Shown one piece after another: positions 17,014-24,847 of a stretch of 64,000 bases of DNA; the stretch's first letter is position 1; each line of letters opens with the position of its first letter. Below the pieces are notes generated by a model, which worked only from the letters and a program-made list of their open reading frames with translations, made no database searches and had not been told where the DNA came from. Location of the stretch: positions 1,922,001 through 1,986,000 of the forward strand of contig NZ_CP059733.1 in NCBI RefSeq assembly GCF_000948985.2. Reading direction: 5' to 3'. The position numbers and the translations under genes were made by a program. The stretch comes from Thalassomonas viridans. GTDB taxonomy: Bacteria > Pseudomonadota > Gammaproteobacteria > Enterobacterales > Alteromonadaceae.

Positions 17014-18169
17014 GTACCCTATAACTTTGCTTAGCGCTTTGTTGCTTTTTGGCTGCGGCGACGAAGTGGTTACCGAACGGGTAAAGCAGGAAACCGTGGA
17101 AGTTTTTGTTGCCGCCAGCGGTGAACTGGAATCCCGTCAGGTAAGTGTTATCGCCCCGCCTTCGGTGGGCAGCATGTGGCAGTATCAAATCAAGCACCTG
17201 GTGCCGGAAAATACCCAGGTAAGCAAAGGCCAGGTAGTAGTGGCTTTCGACGATAAGAAAGTCAGCGAACGTTTGATCGAAAAGCAGGCGGAGCTGGCCC
17301 GGGCACAGCAGGAGCTGGAAAACAAGCAGCTTCAGGAAGTGGAAACCGAAGAGGAGCTGATCCTCAAGGTAGCCCAGATGCAGATGGAATATGAAAAAGC
17401 CAAGCGCAAGGCGGAAATCATAGATAATTCCCGCTCCGACATCGACAGGAAAAAGGCACAAATCGATTTTACCATAGCGGAAAATGAGCTGGCCCTGGCA
17501 AAAAAACAGCTGCTGTACCAGCAGGAAACCAAAGAACTCAATATCAAGCTGGCGGAAGGCAAGGTGGCCCGGTTAACCTCTGAAGTGGACGCTTTTCTCA
17601 GCGATATCGACAAGCTGAAAGTCAAAGCCCCCAGAGACGGTATGGTGATTTATAAAACCAACTGGGAAGGGGAAAAACCTGCGGTAGGTGAAACCGTGCA
17701 ATTTGGTCAGGGGGTGATGGAAATTGCCGTGCTGGAACAGATGCAGCTGACCGCCCAGGTGAGTGAAGCGGAAAGCGGCAAGGTTGCCGTCGGTCAGGCG
17801 GTAAAGGTTTATCTGGGCACGGCGCAGGAGCTGATTTACCGCGGCCGGGTGCAAAGCCTGGGCAAGGTTTTCCGGGATAAGTCACACCAGGATAAGCGAC
17901 GTGTCTTCGATGTTGTTGTCGAATTCGAGCAAACCGATGTCGAGGTGATGCGCCCGGGTATGACGGCGCGGGTGGAGGTGATCACCGAAACCTTGGACGA
18001 TGTGTTGACCATATCCCAGCAGGCGGTAAAAAATTCTGGCGGTGAAAACATAGTGGTTAAAAGCACAATGACGGCCAATAAAGATGAAGTGATCTCCATC
18101 AGTCATGTGCTCGGCTCTAAGGTGGTGGTCGATAAGGGCCTGGCCGCCGGTGATGAGGTGGTGTTATGA
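17006..18169 (+). CDS. HlyD/MacA-like lipoprotein adaptor 2
   Basis: A 387-residue adaptor with a lipoprotein signal (ALLLFGCGDE), so it should be anchored in the inner membrane by lipid. A lipoyl half (VEVFVAASGELESRQV) comes first, then a very long coiled-coil hairpin (about residues 90-205), then the second lipoyl half (KAPRDGMVIYKTNWEGEKPAVGE), a beta-barrel (QLTAQVSEAESGKVAVGQAV) and a membrane-proximal domain. The GTG start at 17006 follows AGGAGGGGGA and lies inside the end of the previous gene; its stop overlaps the next ATG in ATGA. The sequence differs strongly from adaptors 1 and 3, so this is not a recent duplication. Confidence 0.88.
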   Translation: MNKYPITLLSALLLFGCGDEVVTERVKQETVEVFVAASGELESRQVSVIAPPSVGSMWQYQIKHLVPENTQVSKGQVVVAFDDKKVSERLIEKQAELARAQQELENKQLQEVETEEELILKVAQMQMEYEKAKRKAEIIDNSRSDIDRKKAQIDFTIAENELALAKKQLLYQQETKELNIKLAEGKVARLTSEVDAFLSDIDKLKVKAPRDGMVIYKTNWEGEKPAVGETVQFGQGVMEIAVLEQMQLTAQVSEAESGKVAVGQAVKVYLGTAQELIYRGRVQSLGKVFRDKSHQDKRRVFDVVVEFEQTDVEVMRPGMTARVEVITETLDDVLTISQQAVKNSGGENIVVKSTMTANKDEVISISHVLGSKVVVDKGLAAGDEVVL

Positions 18170-19383
18170 GCAGGTTTTCAGTAAAAGCAGCAAGTCTCTC
18201 CCGGCTGACCTTTCCCGCCCTGGTGTGTTTTGGCCTGGCCGGTTGTGGCGAAAGCCAGCAAAACACTAACCTGTACCGGGTGCAGCAACAAAGGTTCGAA
18301 ATCAAAATCCCCGCCAGGGGCGAGCTGTTTGCCGCCAAAGCGACGGTGATCAGTGCGCCTATGGGAGGCAATGGACCGCAAAACCTTGCCTGGCTGGCGC
18401 CGGAATATTCCCAGGTTAAAGCGGGTGATATCATCGCCCGTTTTGACGGCGAGGCCATGGAAAGGGAGAGCCGGGAGAAAAACAATGATATGTCCATCAC
18501 CGAACAGGACATCATAGAAAAATCCGCCGCCCTGACCCAGGAGTTAAGCGCCATCAACCAGGATATCGGCGTGGTGTTTCAGGAAAAGGGTTTTGCCGAG
18601 CAGTTTTCTATCGACGATATCCGTATCCGCTCGAAACTGGAGATACTGGACTCATTGCAAAACACCGCTTTTCTCGGGGCCAAGCAAGAGTACCTGAACT
18701 GGAAAAAGGGCAGTTTCGAGCAGAGCTCGCAAGGGGATATCGGCTTGCTGGAAATGAAACGCTCCCAGCAAAGCAGCAAAATCACCCAGCTTAATGAAAG
18801 TTTGTCGCGGCTGGAAATCACGGCGCCCCACGACGGCCTGCTAACCTACAAAACCAACTGGCGCGGTGAAAAGCCCAGGGCGGGAAAATCCCTGTGGCCG
18901 GGGCAGAAGATTGCCGAGCTGCCGGATATCAGTGAAATGAAGGCCAAGCTGTTTGTTTTCGAGCATGAAGCCATAGGCTTAGCGGCGGGGCAGGAAGTGA
19001 GCCTGGTATTAAACGCTTTTGCCGATCAGCCTTTTAACGGTGTGGTGGAGTCTGTCGCGCCGTTTCCCGCCTCGATTAAACGCGGTGATCCGCAAAAATA
19101 TTTTGAAGTGGTGGTGAGCTTAAATAAACAGCAAACAGATTTGTTTGTGCCGGGACGTAAGCTGAGCGCCAGCATTACCGTTACCCCCGGCAGCGATAAG
19201 GTGATAGTGCCGCTGCAAAGCGTGTTTATTGAGGATAACAAGCCCTATGTTTACCTGTATGCCGGTGGCGGATATCGGCGCCAAAACGTGACTTTGGGGC
19301 AGTCGAGCCTGAGCCATGTCGAAGTGCTTTCCGGGCTGGAAGTTAGTCAGCAGATTGCCCTGATCAAGATAGAGGATGTATAA
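18166..19383 (+). CDS. HlyD/MacA-like lipoprotein adaptor 3
   Basis: A 405-residue adaptor with a lipobox (CFGLAGCGES). The lipoyl halves are KIPARGELFAAKATVISAP and TAPHDGLLTYKTNWRGEKPRAGK, the latter close to the equivalent part of adaptor 2. The coiled coil between them is shorter (about residues 100-210) and broken in the middle. A beta-barrel and membrane-proximal domain follow (SVFIEDNKPYVYLYAGGGY). It overlaps the upstream gene by four bases and abuts the permease gene with no gap. The three adaptors may form a mixed hexamer or alternate in different pumps; this is an inference. Confidence 0.88.
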   Translation: MSRFSVKAASLSRLTFPALVCFGLAGCGESQQNTNLYRVQQQRFEIKIPARGELFAAKATVISAPMGGNGPQNLAWLAPEYSQVKAGDIIARFDGEAMERESREKNNDMSITEQDIIEKSAALTQELSAINQDIGVVFQEKGFAEQFSIDDIRIRSKLEILDSLQNTAFLGAKQEYLNWKKGSFEQSSQGDIGLLEMKRSQQSSKITQLNESLSRLEITAPHDGLLTYKTNWRGEKPRAGKSLWPGQKIAELPDISEMKAKLFVFEHEAIGLAAGQEVSLVLNAFADQPFNGVVESVAPFPASIKRGDPQKYFEVVVSLNKQQTDLFVPGRKLSASITVTPGSDKVIVPLQSVFIEDNKPYVYLYAGGGYRRQNVTLGQSSLSHVEVLSGLEVSQQIALIKIEDV

Positions 19384-20619
19384 ATGAAGTATATGGCTAT
19401 TCTGGCCGATACCCTGGCCGAGCTTGCCCAGCATAAACTGAGGACTTTGCTGACCCTGCTCGGTATGATTTTCGGCGTCGGGGCGGTAATTGCCATGCTC
19501 AATATCGGTGAAGGGGCGGAGCGCGAAGCCCTGAGCATGATCGACAGCATGGGGCTGCATAACCTGATAGTGACGGGGAAAACCTTTGAGGAAAACGAGC
19601 TTAAAGAGCAGCGCAAACATTCCCGGGGCCTGAGCCTGCGCGACGGGGAGATCGGTGTCAGTGCCTTGCCTTTTATCGAGTCTTTCAGCGCACAAAAAGA
19701 AATAGACACCTACAGCATTTTTAGCGCCAAAGGGAAAAGCGACGGTGATGCTCTTGGGGTGAGCGCCAGCTTTTTCGAACTGTCTAAATTTGCCCTGCAC
19801 CAGGGGCGTTACCTTAACGGCGGCGACGAGCGGGCCTTTGCCCAGGTAGCGGTGCTGGGGTCATCAAGCGCCAAGCAGCTTTTCCCCCTGGGCAATGCCG
19901 TGGGCCAGAACATTAAAATCAATCACCTGTGGTTTAAAGTGGTGGGAGTGCTGGAAGCGCCGTTTTTGAAAAAAGAAGAATTTCAGGGCATAAAGCTCGG
20001 TGGCGAGCAAAACCAGGTGTTTATCCCGCTTAGCGCCGCTATCCATAAATTTCCTGCCGAGCGCCTGGCCAGTGAAGTGGACAGCCTGAAATTTAAAGTC
20101 AGCAAAGACGTGGACCCTATCGAAGCGGCCAAGGCAGTTAATCACCTGCTAAACCGCCGCCACAACGATGTCGACGATTTCGATATTACCATTCCGGCGG
20201 CCTTGCTGGCGCAGCAAAAACAGACCCAGCAAATCTTTAATATCGTGATGTCCTGCGTGGCCGGTATTTCACTGCTGGTAGGGGGCATAGGCATAATGAA
20301 TATCATGCTGGCGACTGTACTGGAGCGCACCAAGGAAATCGGCCTGTTAAGGGCGGTGGGGGCGACGCAAAAGGATATCCGGCTGCAGTTTGTTGCCGAG
20401 AGCTTTACCATTTCCATCCTGGGGGGGCTGCTCGGGGTGGTGTTCGGTATTTTGCTGTCGGAGCTGATTTCGCTTTATTCCGAATGGGCGGTTTACTGGT
20501 CGCTGAACGCTATCGTTTTATCCTTTAGCATATGCGCTATGGTGGGGATTATCTTCGGGGTTTATCCGGCGATCAAGGCCTCCAAGCTCGACCCCATAGA
20601 TGCGCTGCAAAGCGATTAA
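19384..20619 (+). CDS. ABC transporter permease, MacB/FtsX type
   Basis: A 411-residue permease. The first membrane helix lies in HKLRTLLTLLGMIFGVGAVIAML, followed by the large MacB periplasmic core domain (about residues 45-270). Three C-terminal helices follow: NIVMSCVAGISLLVGGIGIMNIML, the FTISILGGLLGVVFGILL segment, and SICAMVGIIFGVYPAIKA, with the coupling motif ERTKEIGLLRAVGATQKDI. MacB-type machines are mechanotransmitters that move periplasmic substrates out through TolC. No ATPase domain is fused; the partner is the gene at 15359. The stop of adaptor 3 directly precedes the ATG. The substrate (toxin, peptide, siderophore or drug) is unknown. Confidence 0.92.
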   Translation: MKYMAILADTLAELAQHKLRTLLTLLGMIFGVGAVIAMLNIGEGAEREALSMIDSMGLHNLIVTGKTFEENELKEQRKHSRGLSLRDGEIGVSALPFIESFSAQKEIDTYSIFSAKGKSDGDALGVSASFFELSKFALHQGRYLNGGDERAFAQVAVLGSSSAKQLFPLGNAVGQNIKINHLWFKVVGVLEAPFLKKEEFQGIKLGGEQNQVFIPLSAAIHKFPAERLASEVDSLKFKVSKDVDPIEAAKAVNHLLNRRHNDVDDFDITIPAALLAQQKQTQQIFNIVMSCVAGISLLVGGIGIMNIMLATVLERTKEIGLLRAVGATQKDIRLQFVAESFTISILGGLLGVVFGILLSELISLYSEWAVYWSLNAIVLSFSICAMVGIIFGVYPAIKASKLDPIDALQSD

Positions 20620-20664
20620 AACAAACTGCCCGGCCAGCCCCGTGTAAAGGCGCATTTTCGTGAT

Positions 20665-20691
20665 GTCGCAGCTTTAAGACATGGCTGCGAC
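20665..20691. other. Hairpin between exporter operon and deacetylase-like gene
   Basis: GTCGCAGC (20665-20672) pairs with GCTGCGAC (20684-20691) in the gap between two convergent genes. No clear T-run follows on either strand; it is the best candidate for ending the exporter transcript. Confidence 0.5.
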
Positions 20692-20721
20692 AAAGCGGGG
20701 AAAGCCGGAAACCGGCGGATG

Positions 20722-21963
20722 TCAGTTTTTTTCCAAATTGATGTTGGTTAAGCTTGCCCCGTCTATGATATCAGCATCTTCTTTGGTCTTATTTATTTCA
20801 TCCTTATATGTTCTGGCCACTCTTTCCTGTAAGGCTTCGGACGCTGCGGCGATATCCGGGGCGGAATCGTATTTTGGGGCGGACACCAGATAGTTCCGGT
20901 ACAAAGCCGGATCCTGGCATTTTTCCCCTTGTTCGATTGCTTTGATTAAGTTATAGGTTTCGCGGGCGGTAACATAATGAAGGCAATAATGTTTGCCATC
21001 GTTATATTGGCTTTCCAGATAAGTGAAAATGTCGTCCATTTCTTGCCCTAATACCGCATCGGCATCCGTTGCGCCGTGGGTATGCATTTTTACAAATATC
21101 CAGTCTTCTTTGCCTTTGACGGCAATGCCGGAGCGAATGCAGGCGTCAATCCTGTTTGGTTTCAGCGGCGGGGTACCGGCGATTTCATCACCGGCAGCAC
21201 GCAATTTGGAGAGCTCGTTATCCCTGAAGTAAGGGTATGTGGGTCCCTGGATGATCATAAGGTCGTCCGGGTTGCTGTCGCCCCTGACTCTGACTCTTTC
21301 CCCCGTGTTATGGGATTTAGGCTTATCGGGATCTTCTTTGGCATAAAAAATAGAATTGATCTGCTCAGGGGAGGCCTGGTTCGGCGAAGGGAAGGTAAAA
21401 TCGGCGTAACATCCGGTTTCTTTTAAAACCTTGATTTCGTCATTAACGCCGCAAAACTTGTTGTCTCTGGCATTGTCCAGGGCCCAGTCCCCGTGGATAA
21501 AGCCGTATACGGGTTGGCCGTTTTCCTTACCGAAGATGCCTAGTTTTGAGTATTCGTCCACACACAGCCTGATGGTTTCCCTGAGGTTGTCGGAAGTATC
21601 GGGACAATGCTTGCCATGGTGCAAGTGCAGTTCAACTTCTCCATAGCCCTGTTCGCAGAGGCTTACCACGTCTCTTAAGTAGTAATTTTTATGGTAATGG
21701 GGAGGAATAAACCAGGTTCTTTTCGGCGGCAGCCCTTCGCTGTCCTTATGCTTATCGGCAAGGACGGGATATTCCCTGAGCAACCTGTCGACTCTTTCCC
21801 TTGCCTCGCGCTCAGATACCTTTCCCGAGCCCGGCTCAAAATGATCTGTCATACAGAAAAAGATGTGTATCGGCCGCTTTTTCCTTGTCAGCAGATAAAA
21901 CCGGATGGCATTCGGAAGCCAGAGCAAGACGACACGAATCAAAAACAGGATTTTCTTTATCAC
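20722..21963 (-). CDS. Polysaccharide-deacetylase/glycoside-hydrolase-fold-like protein with N-terminal membrane anchor
   Basis: A 413-residue protein. Residues 1-25 form a hydrophobic anchor (FLIRVVLLWLPNAIRFYLL). The rest resembles the divergent deacetylase-fold proteins found near exopolysaccharide genes: FFCMTDHFEPGSG, WFIPPHYHKNYYLRDVV, VELHLHHGKHC, YGFIHGDWALDN, CGVNDEIKVLKETGCYADFTFPS and KMHTHGATDADAV. These histidine/aspartate clusters resemble the metal site of the NodB fold. The start is GTG 21963 with GAGG five bases before it. No polysaccharide biosynthesis genes are near; only the unknown 303-residue gene follows the same strand. Function is inferred from motifs and I am moderately sure of the fold. 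Confidence 0.6.
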   Translation of the reverse strand: MIKKILFLIRVVLLWLPNAIRFYLLTRKKRPIHIFFCMTDHFEPGSGKVSEREARERVDRLLREYPVLADKHKDSEGLPPKRTWFIPPHYHKNYYLRDVVSLCEQGYGEVELHLHHGKHCPDTSDNLRETIRLCVDEYSKLGIFGKENGQPVYGFIHGDWALDNARDNKFCGVNDEIKVLKETGCYADFTFPSPNQASPEQINSIFYAKEDPDKPKSHNTGERVRVRGDSNPDDLMIIQGPTYPYFRDNELSKLRAAGDEIAGTPPLKPNRIDACIRSGIAVKGKEDWIFVKMHTHGATDADAVLGQEMDDIFTYLESQYNDGKHYCLHYVTARETYNLIKAIEQGEKCQDPALYRNYLVSAPKYDSAPDIAAASEALQERVARTYKDEINKTKEDADIIDGASLTNINLEKN

Positions 21964-22147
21964 TTTGTCCTCACTTAATAATGCTGCAGATTAGCGTATT
22001 GCCGGTGCTTTTATGGAGTTAAGACAAGCGCTGCAACGGCTTGTAATTGATGACCACAAGGTTTAATTATAGTTAAAATGGTGTTTTTATGGCGTCAACC
22101 TGATTTTACAAGGGCTTGGCGTCACGCTGCTGTGGTATCAAGGCCAT

Positions 22148-23059
22148 TCATCCGGGCTCTGCTGTTTGCTGCCGGGCATTAATTAAATAGCTTTTTTGAT
22201 ACTGATCCGCCCAGGCGATCATGTCTTTTCGCGGCCAGATAAGCAGATAAGATTTAGGGGTGTATTTTCCTTCCTGGTACAGCTGCATTCTGGACTTGGA
22301 TTTGCTGAGGGCATTGCCGGTATCGTCGTCGCCCAAATAAAAGCTCCTGGCGCCGTTTTTTAACGGAACATCCTGCAGATACATTAACCTCGGACTAATA
22401 TCACGCAGCTGGGGATCATAAAACCAGCTTATGCCAAACATGCCTTTAACTTCGGGATGGCTTTTCATCATCTCGGCCAGCCTGACATAGCTTTCATTCC
22501 AGCCCGGCTCGTTGAACTGCCTCATCTCCGGGGCGTACAGATGAATTTCATAATAGCCTTTATTGCCTTTGTGCAAAGCGAGAAATTTAAGAAAGGAAAG
22601 GGTTGTCAGCCGGTTAAGGTGAATGGCCTGCTTGCTGCTGAAACCTGAGTATCGTTCGGAAATGAGCAGCCCGGCAGGAAACATTATTTGTCTTACCATG
22701 GCCAGCTCTTTCCAATAAACATCTATTTTTTTCTTGCTCCAGCCGGCGTCGCTTTCACAGTTCGCCAAAATGTTGTTAAAGACTTTCTCGTATTCGTCCA
22801 ACACCGACTGACTATAGTTGGCCAGGGTAAAGTCAGGCCAGTTTTCAAGGATGCAGGATAAGATGATAACTTTTTTTAAAGTCTCCTGATCGTGGGTATC
22901 AAGTTCCTTTAAACGTTTGCTGATGGCGGCGGACTGGTACTTAACCAGGGTGCCGGGTTTGGCTTGCCGCAGCTCACGTAAACTGAGTTCCACTTGCTCT
23001 GAAAATTTAAAGTTACTTTTGAGTTCTTGCAATAAATCCTGAAAGGGCTGGATTACCAT
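22148..23059 (-). CDS. Uncharacterised 303-residue protein
   Basis: I do not recognise this family. The protein appears soluble: no signal peptide or membrane segment. The N-terminal ~90 residues are helical and charged. A central part reads KFLALHKGNKGYYEIHLYAPEM, and the C-terminal half has a run of conserved-looking aromatic motifs (MFGISWFYDPQLRDISPRL, ARSFYLGDDDTG, YLLIWPRKDMIAWADQYQ). The arrangement is like an enzyme or acetyltransferase-fold domain, but that is speculative. It lies upstream of the deacetylase-like gene on the same strand with a 180-base gap, so common expression is possible. Coding potential is strong. Confidence 0.6.
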   Translation of the reverse strand: MVIQPFQDLLQELKSNFKFSEQVELSLRELRQAKPGTLVKYQSAAISKRLKELDTHDQETLKKVIILSCILENWPDFTLANYSQSVLDEYEKVFNNILANCESDAGWSKKKIDVYWKELAMVRQIMFPAGLLISERYSGFSSKQAIHLNRLTTLSFLKFLALHKGNKGYYEIHLYAPEMRQFNEPGWNESYVRLAEMMKSHPEVKGMFGISWFYDPQLRDISPRLMYLQDVPLKNGARSFYLGDDDTGNALSKSKSRMQLYQEGKYTPKSYLLIWPRKDMIAWADQYQKSYLINARQQTAEPG

Positions 23060-23164
23060 GGGCGATCATCTTCAAACATTCTGGTTTAGCATTAGTTTAT
23101 ACTACAGCCTGATTTCCTCCAGGCCAAATAGCTCGTCAACCAGTGGATTGCTATCTTGCCTGTG

Positions 23165-23365
23165 ATGTACGATGACGGTGATTTGCAGCGGAAATATAAC
23201 TCCGGTGCCGTACTAAAACGGAAACCTGATGAAAAACTTATTCCGCATTTTGTGATCCCCGGTGCTGCCAAATATTTTTGGTTATCACTTTTACTCTTAC
23301 TTTTCATATGTTTGTTGTTATTGTACAGCAAACTATACAGGGCAGGTTATTTACACAAATATTAA
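23165..23365 (+). CDS. Possible small single-pass membrane protein
   Basis: A 66-codon frame with a charged N-terminal half (DDGDLQRKYNSGAVLKRKPDEK) and one strong membrane helix (FWLSLLLLLFICLLLLYSKLY, about residues 37-57), ending in a short basic tail. This amphipathic organisation looks protein-like, but no good ribosome site precedes ATG 23165, and a competing minus-strand frame covers the same bases. It is divergent from the 303-residue gene. Reported as a candidate only. Confidence 0.35.
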   Translation: MYDDGDLQRKYNSGAVLKRKPDEKLIPHFVIPGAAKYFWLSLLLLLFICLLLLYSKLYRAGYLHKY

Positions 23366-23552
23366 ATGCAAAGCCGACCTGATTTTTCCGTTATTTTGTA
23401 CTATCACTAAAGGTGAATTAATCACCAACGGAGGAACATCCAGAAGAGAGTATAAGAGAGCAACAGAGCATTAGTCGCTCAACCAGGCGCTGCCCCTAAG
23501 TGCTGGCACACTCAGAGACAGCTGACCACAACAGATAAGCGAGGTATCTATC

Positions 23553-23690
23553 ATGGCTAAACCTAATGATATGCCAGAGTTTCACTCGGTTAAAGTTTCT
23601 TTAACACAAAATATACCTGAACCTGTACAAGTCCAGCTAGTTTATGCCATCTATTCGGTGGCCGGTAAGGGAGGACGGTACCATGTCTGA
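23553..23690 (+). CDS. Small 45-residue protein upstream of the 92-residue gene
   Basis: ATG 23553 (context GAGGTATCTATCATGG) opens a 45-codon frame that reads MAKPNDMPEFHSVKVSLT and continues to end in a glycine-rich basic tail (AGKGGRYHV). Its stop codon lies eight bases inside the following gene (ATG 23683), so the two would be translationally coupled. No family is recognised. Support comes from the ribosome site, the overlap and the balanced composition. Confidence 0.45.
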   Translation: MAKPNDMPEFHSVKVSLTQNIPEPVQVQLVYAIYSVAGKGGRYHV

Positions 23691-23961
23691 TTTTACCCCT
23701 CCGGATGATGCAGCAAGAAGAGAGCAGCTGTCCCGTGATTTTCGCGAGCTTAGCGATGACTTTAATAAATTCAGCGAGGAATGCGCCTTTCTCTGCGACG
23801 CATTCGCAGCCCTTGGCCGGGAGCCGCAATATATCACTCCACCCACAGGTGAAGGGTTCGGCCATATCAGCTATTGGCTGAAATGCCGGGTTATCGACTA
23901 CCGGGATAAGATAGACGATATACGGGAGAGCTGGAAAGAACTTAATCGTGAGCAGGAATAG
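23683..23961 (+). CDS. Uncharacterised 92-residue acidic helical protein
   Basis: The frame starts at ATG 23683 after AAGGGAGGAC, a strong ribosome site. The product is acidic and mostly helical: DAARREQLSRDFRELSDDFN, then FSEECAFLCDAFAALG, a short turn (YITPPTGEGFGH), and a final helix (YRDKIDDIRESWKELN). No signal peptide or membrane segment is present. I do not recognise the family. It overlaps the 45-residue ORF before it and is convergent with the candidate immunity genes; whether it belongs functionally to that toxin locus is unknown. Confidence 0.6.
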   Translation: MSDFTPPDDAARREQLSRDFRELSDDFNKFSEECAFLCDAFAALGREPQYITPPTGEGFGHISYWLKCRVIDYRDKIDDIRESWKELNREQE

Positions 23962-23977
23962 GGCTTGGATTAAATAA

Positions 23978-24034
23978 GAAACGGGCGGGTCAATGGTAAT
24001 ACTTGCTTCTGATGATTCGCCCGATATTAAAGCT
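23978..24034. terminator. Hairpin between 92-residue gene and immunity candidate 2
   Basis: CGGGCG near 23981 can pair with CGCCCG near 24019-24024, closing a long AT-rich loop between two convergent genes. It is a plausible but weak terminator. Confidence 0.4.
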
Positions 24035-24065
24035 TATTTATCTGATTTGAAGTTAGCTTGGTAGT

Positions 24066-24407
24066 TTAAGGGGCATATAGAAAATAGGCGATAGCAGCTA
24101 CTGCCATAAAACTATATAAAGTAACAAGATAGAAAATTGCCAGATACCAGTCTTTTTTACGGGCTAGTCGCAAAACTGCTTCATCATTCACCATAGAAAC
24201 TGGTGATACAGAATTCCTTATAATAGCAAATGCATACCAGCAATATCTGAGTCCCATAAGTGAATCCCAATCAGGAGGCAGAATACCTTCTTTTTTCATT
24301 TCTCGTTCAAGGAATTTTCCTGAAATTCTGAAAAAACAGAATGTTGATATTGCCGTTAAAAAAAATAAAACAATTCCCAGTAACATTAGAAAATTATATA
24401 GAGTCAT
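24066..24407 (-). CDS. Small membrane protein, candidate immunity protein 2
   Basis: A 113-residue membrane protein with an N-terminal helix (LMLLGIVLFFLTAISTFCFF), a cytoplasmic or periplasmic central loop with SGKFLEREMKKEGI and IIRNSVSPVSMVND, and a C-terminal helix (YSFMAVAAIAYFLYAP). It aligns without gaps to the gene at 24493 and is about half identical to it by eye. Both follow a probable pore-forming toxin gene on the same strand. Small multi-pass membrane proteins next to pore-forming toxins commonly act as immunity proteins; that is the proposed role here. Confidence 0.65.
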   Translation of the reverse strand: MTLYNFLMLLGIVLFFLTAISTFCFFRISGKFLEREMKKEGILPPDWDSLMGLRYCWYAFAIIRNSVSPVSMVNDEAVLRLARKKDWYLAIFYLVTLYSFMAVAAIAYFLYAP

Positions 24408-24492
24408 CTAGCTACCTTAGTTAAAACCGTTAATGGCAGAATTGTTAAAGAGCAGGAAAATGCGATTTAATTTTAAGCATAGACTGAAGGTT

Positions 24493-24834
24493 TTATGGCC
24501 CATATAAGAAGTAAGATATGCTAATTATGGTTAGGAAAATAGCTCCTGAAATGACATAAAACATAGCCAGATATCTATCTTTTTTACGGGCGAAACGAAG
24601 TATTGATGCGTCATCTACCATTGACATGGGAGATATTGAGTTTCGTACAATAGCAATGGCATACATACCAAATCGTATTCCCATTACGCCATCCCAACAA
24701 GGAAGAGCAATGCCTTTTTTTTTCATTTCATGTTCAATATGTTTACCTGAAATTCTAATAAAACAGACTATTGCAATAGCAAAAAGTAAAAACGATAAAG
24801 TTCCAGTTAATATTAGGAATTCAAACAAGTTCAT
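24493..24834 (-). CDS. Small membrane protein, candidate immunity protein 1
   Basis: A 113-residue paralogue of the gene at 24066, immediately downstream (13 bases) of the toxin-like gene. It has an N-terminal membrane helix (TGTLSFLLFAIAIVCFI), a middle moderately hydrophobic stretch (MGIRFGMYAIAIVRNSIS), the shared motif SMVDDASILRFARKKDRYLAMFY, and a C-terminal helix (IFLTIISISYFLYGP). Its position next to the toxin makes it the best cognate immunity candidate, while the second copy may protect against a related toxin or be a duplicated spare. Confidence 0.68.
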   Translation of the reverse strand: MNLFEFLILTGTLSFLLFAIAIVCFIRISGKHIEHEMKKKGIALPCWDGVMGIRFGMYAIAIVRNSISPMSMVDDASILRFARKKDRYLAMFYVISGAIFLTIISISYFLYGP

Positions 24835-24847
24835 CGTTTATCCTTAG

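Noticed and set aside
19120..19800. 226-residue minus-strand frame across the adaptor 3/permease junction
   Set aside because: It is antisense to two overlapping well-supported genes and its composition shows no domain or signal.
23092..23331. 79-residue minus-strand frame
   Set aside because: No ribosome site, no protein-like pattern, and it competes with a plus-strand frame carrying a clear membrane helix.
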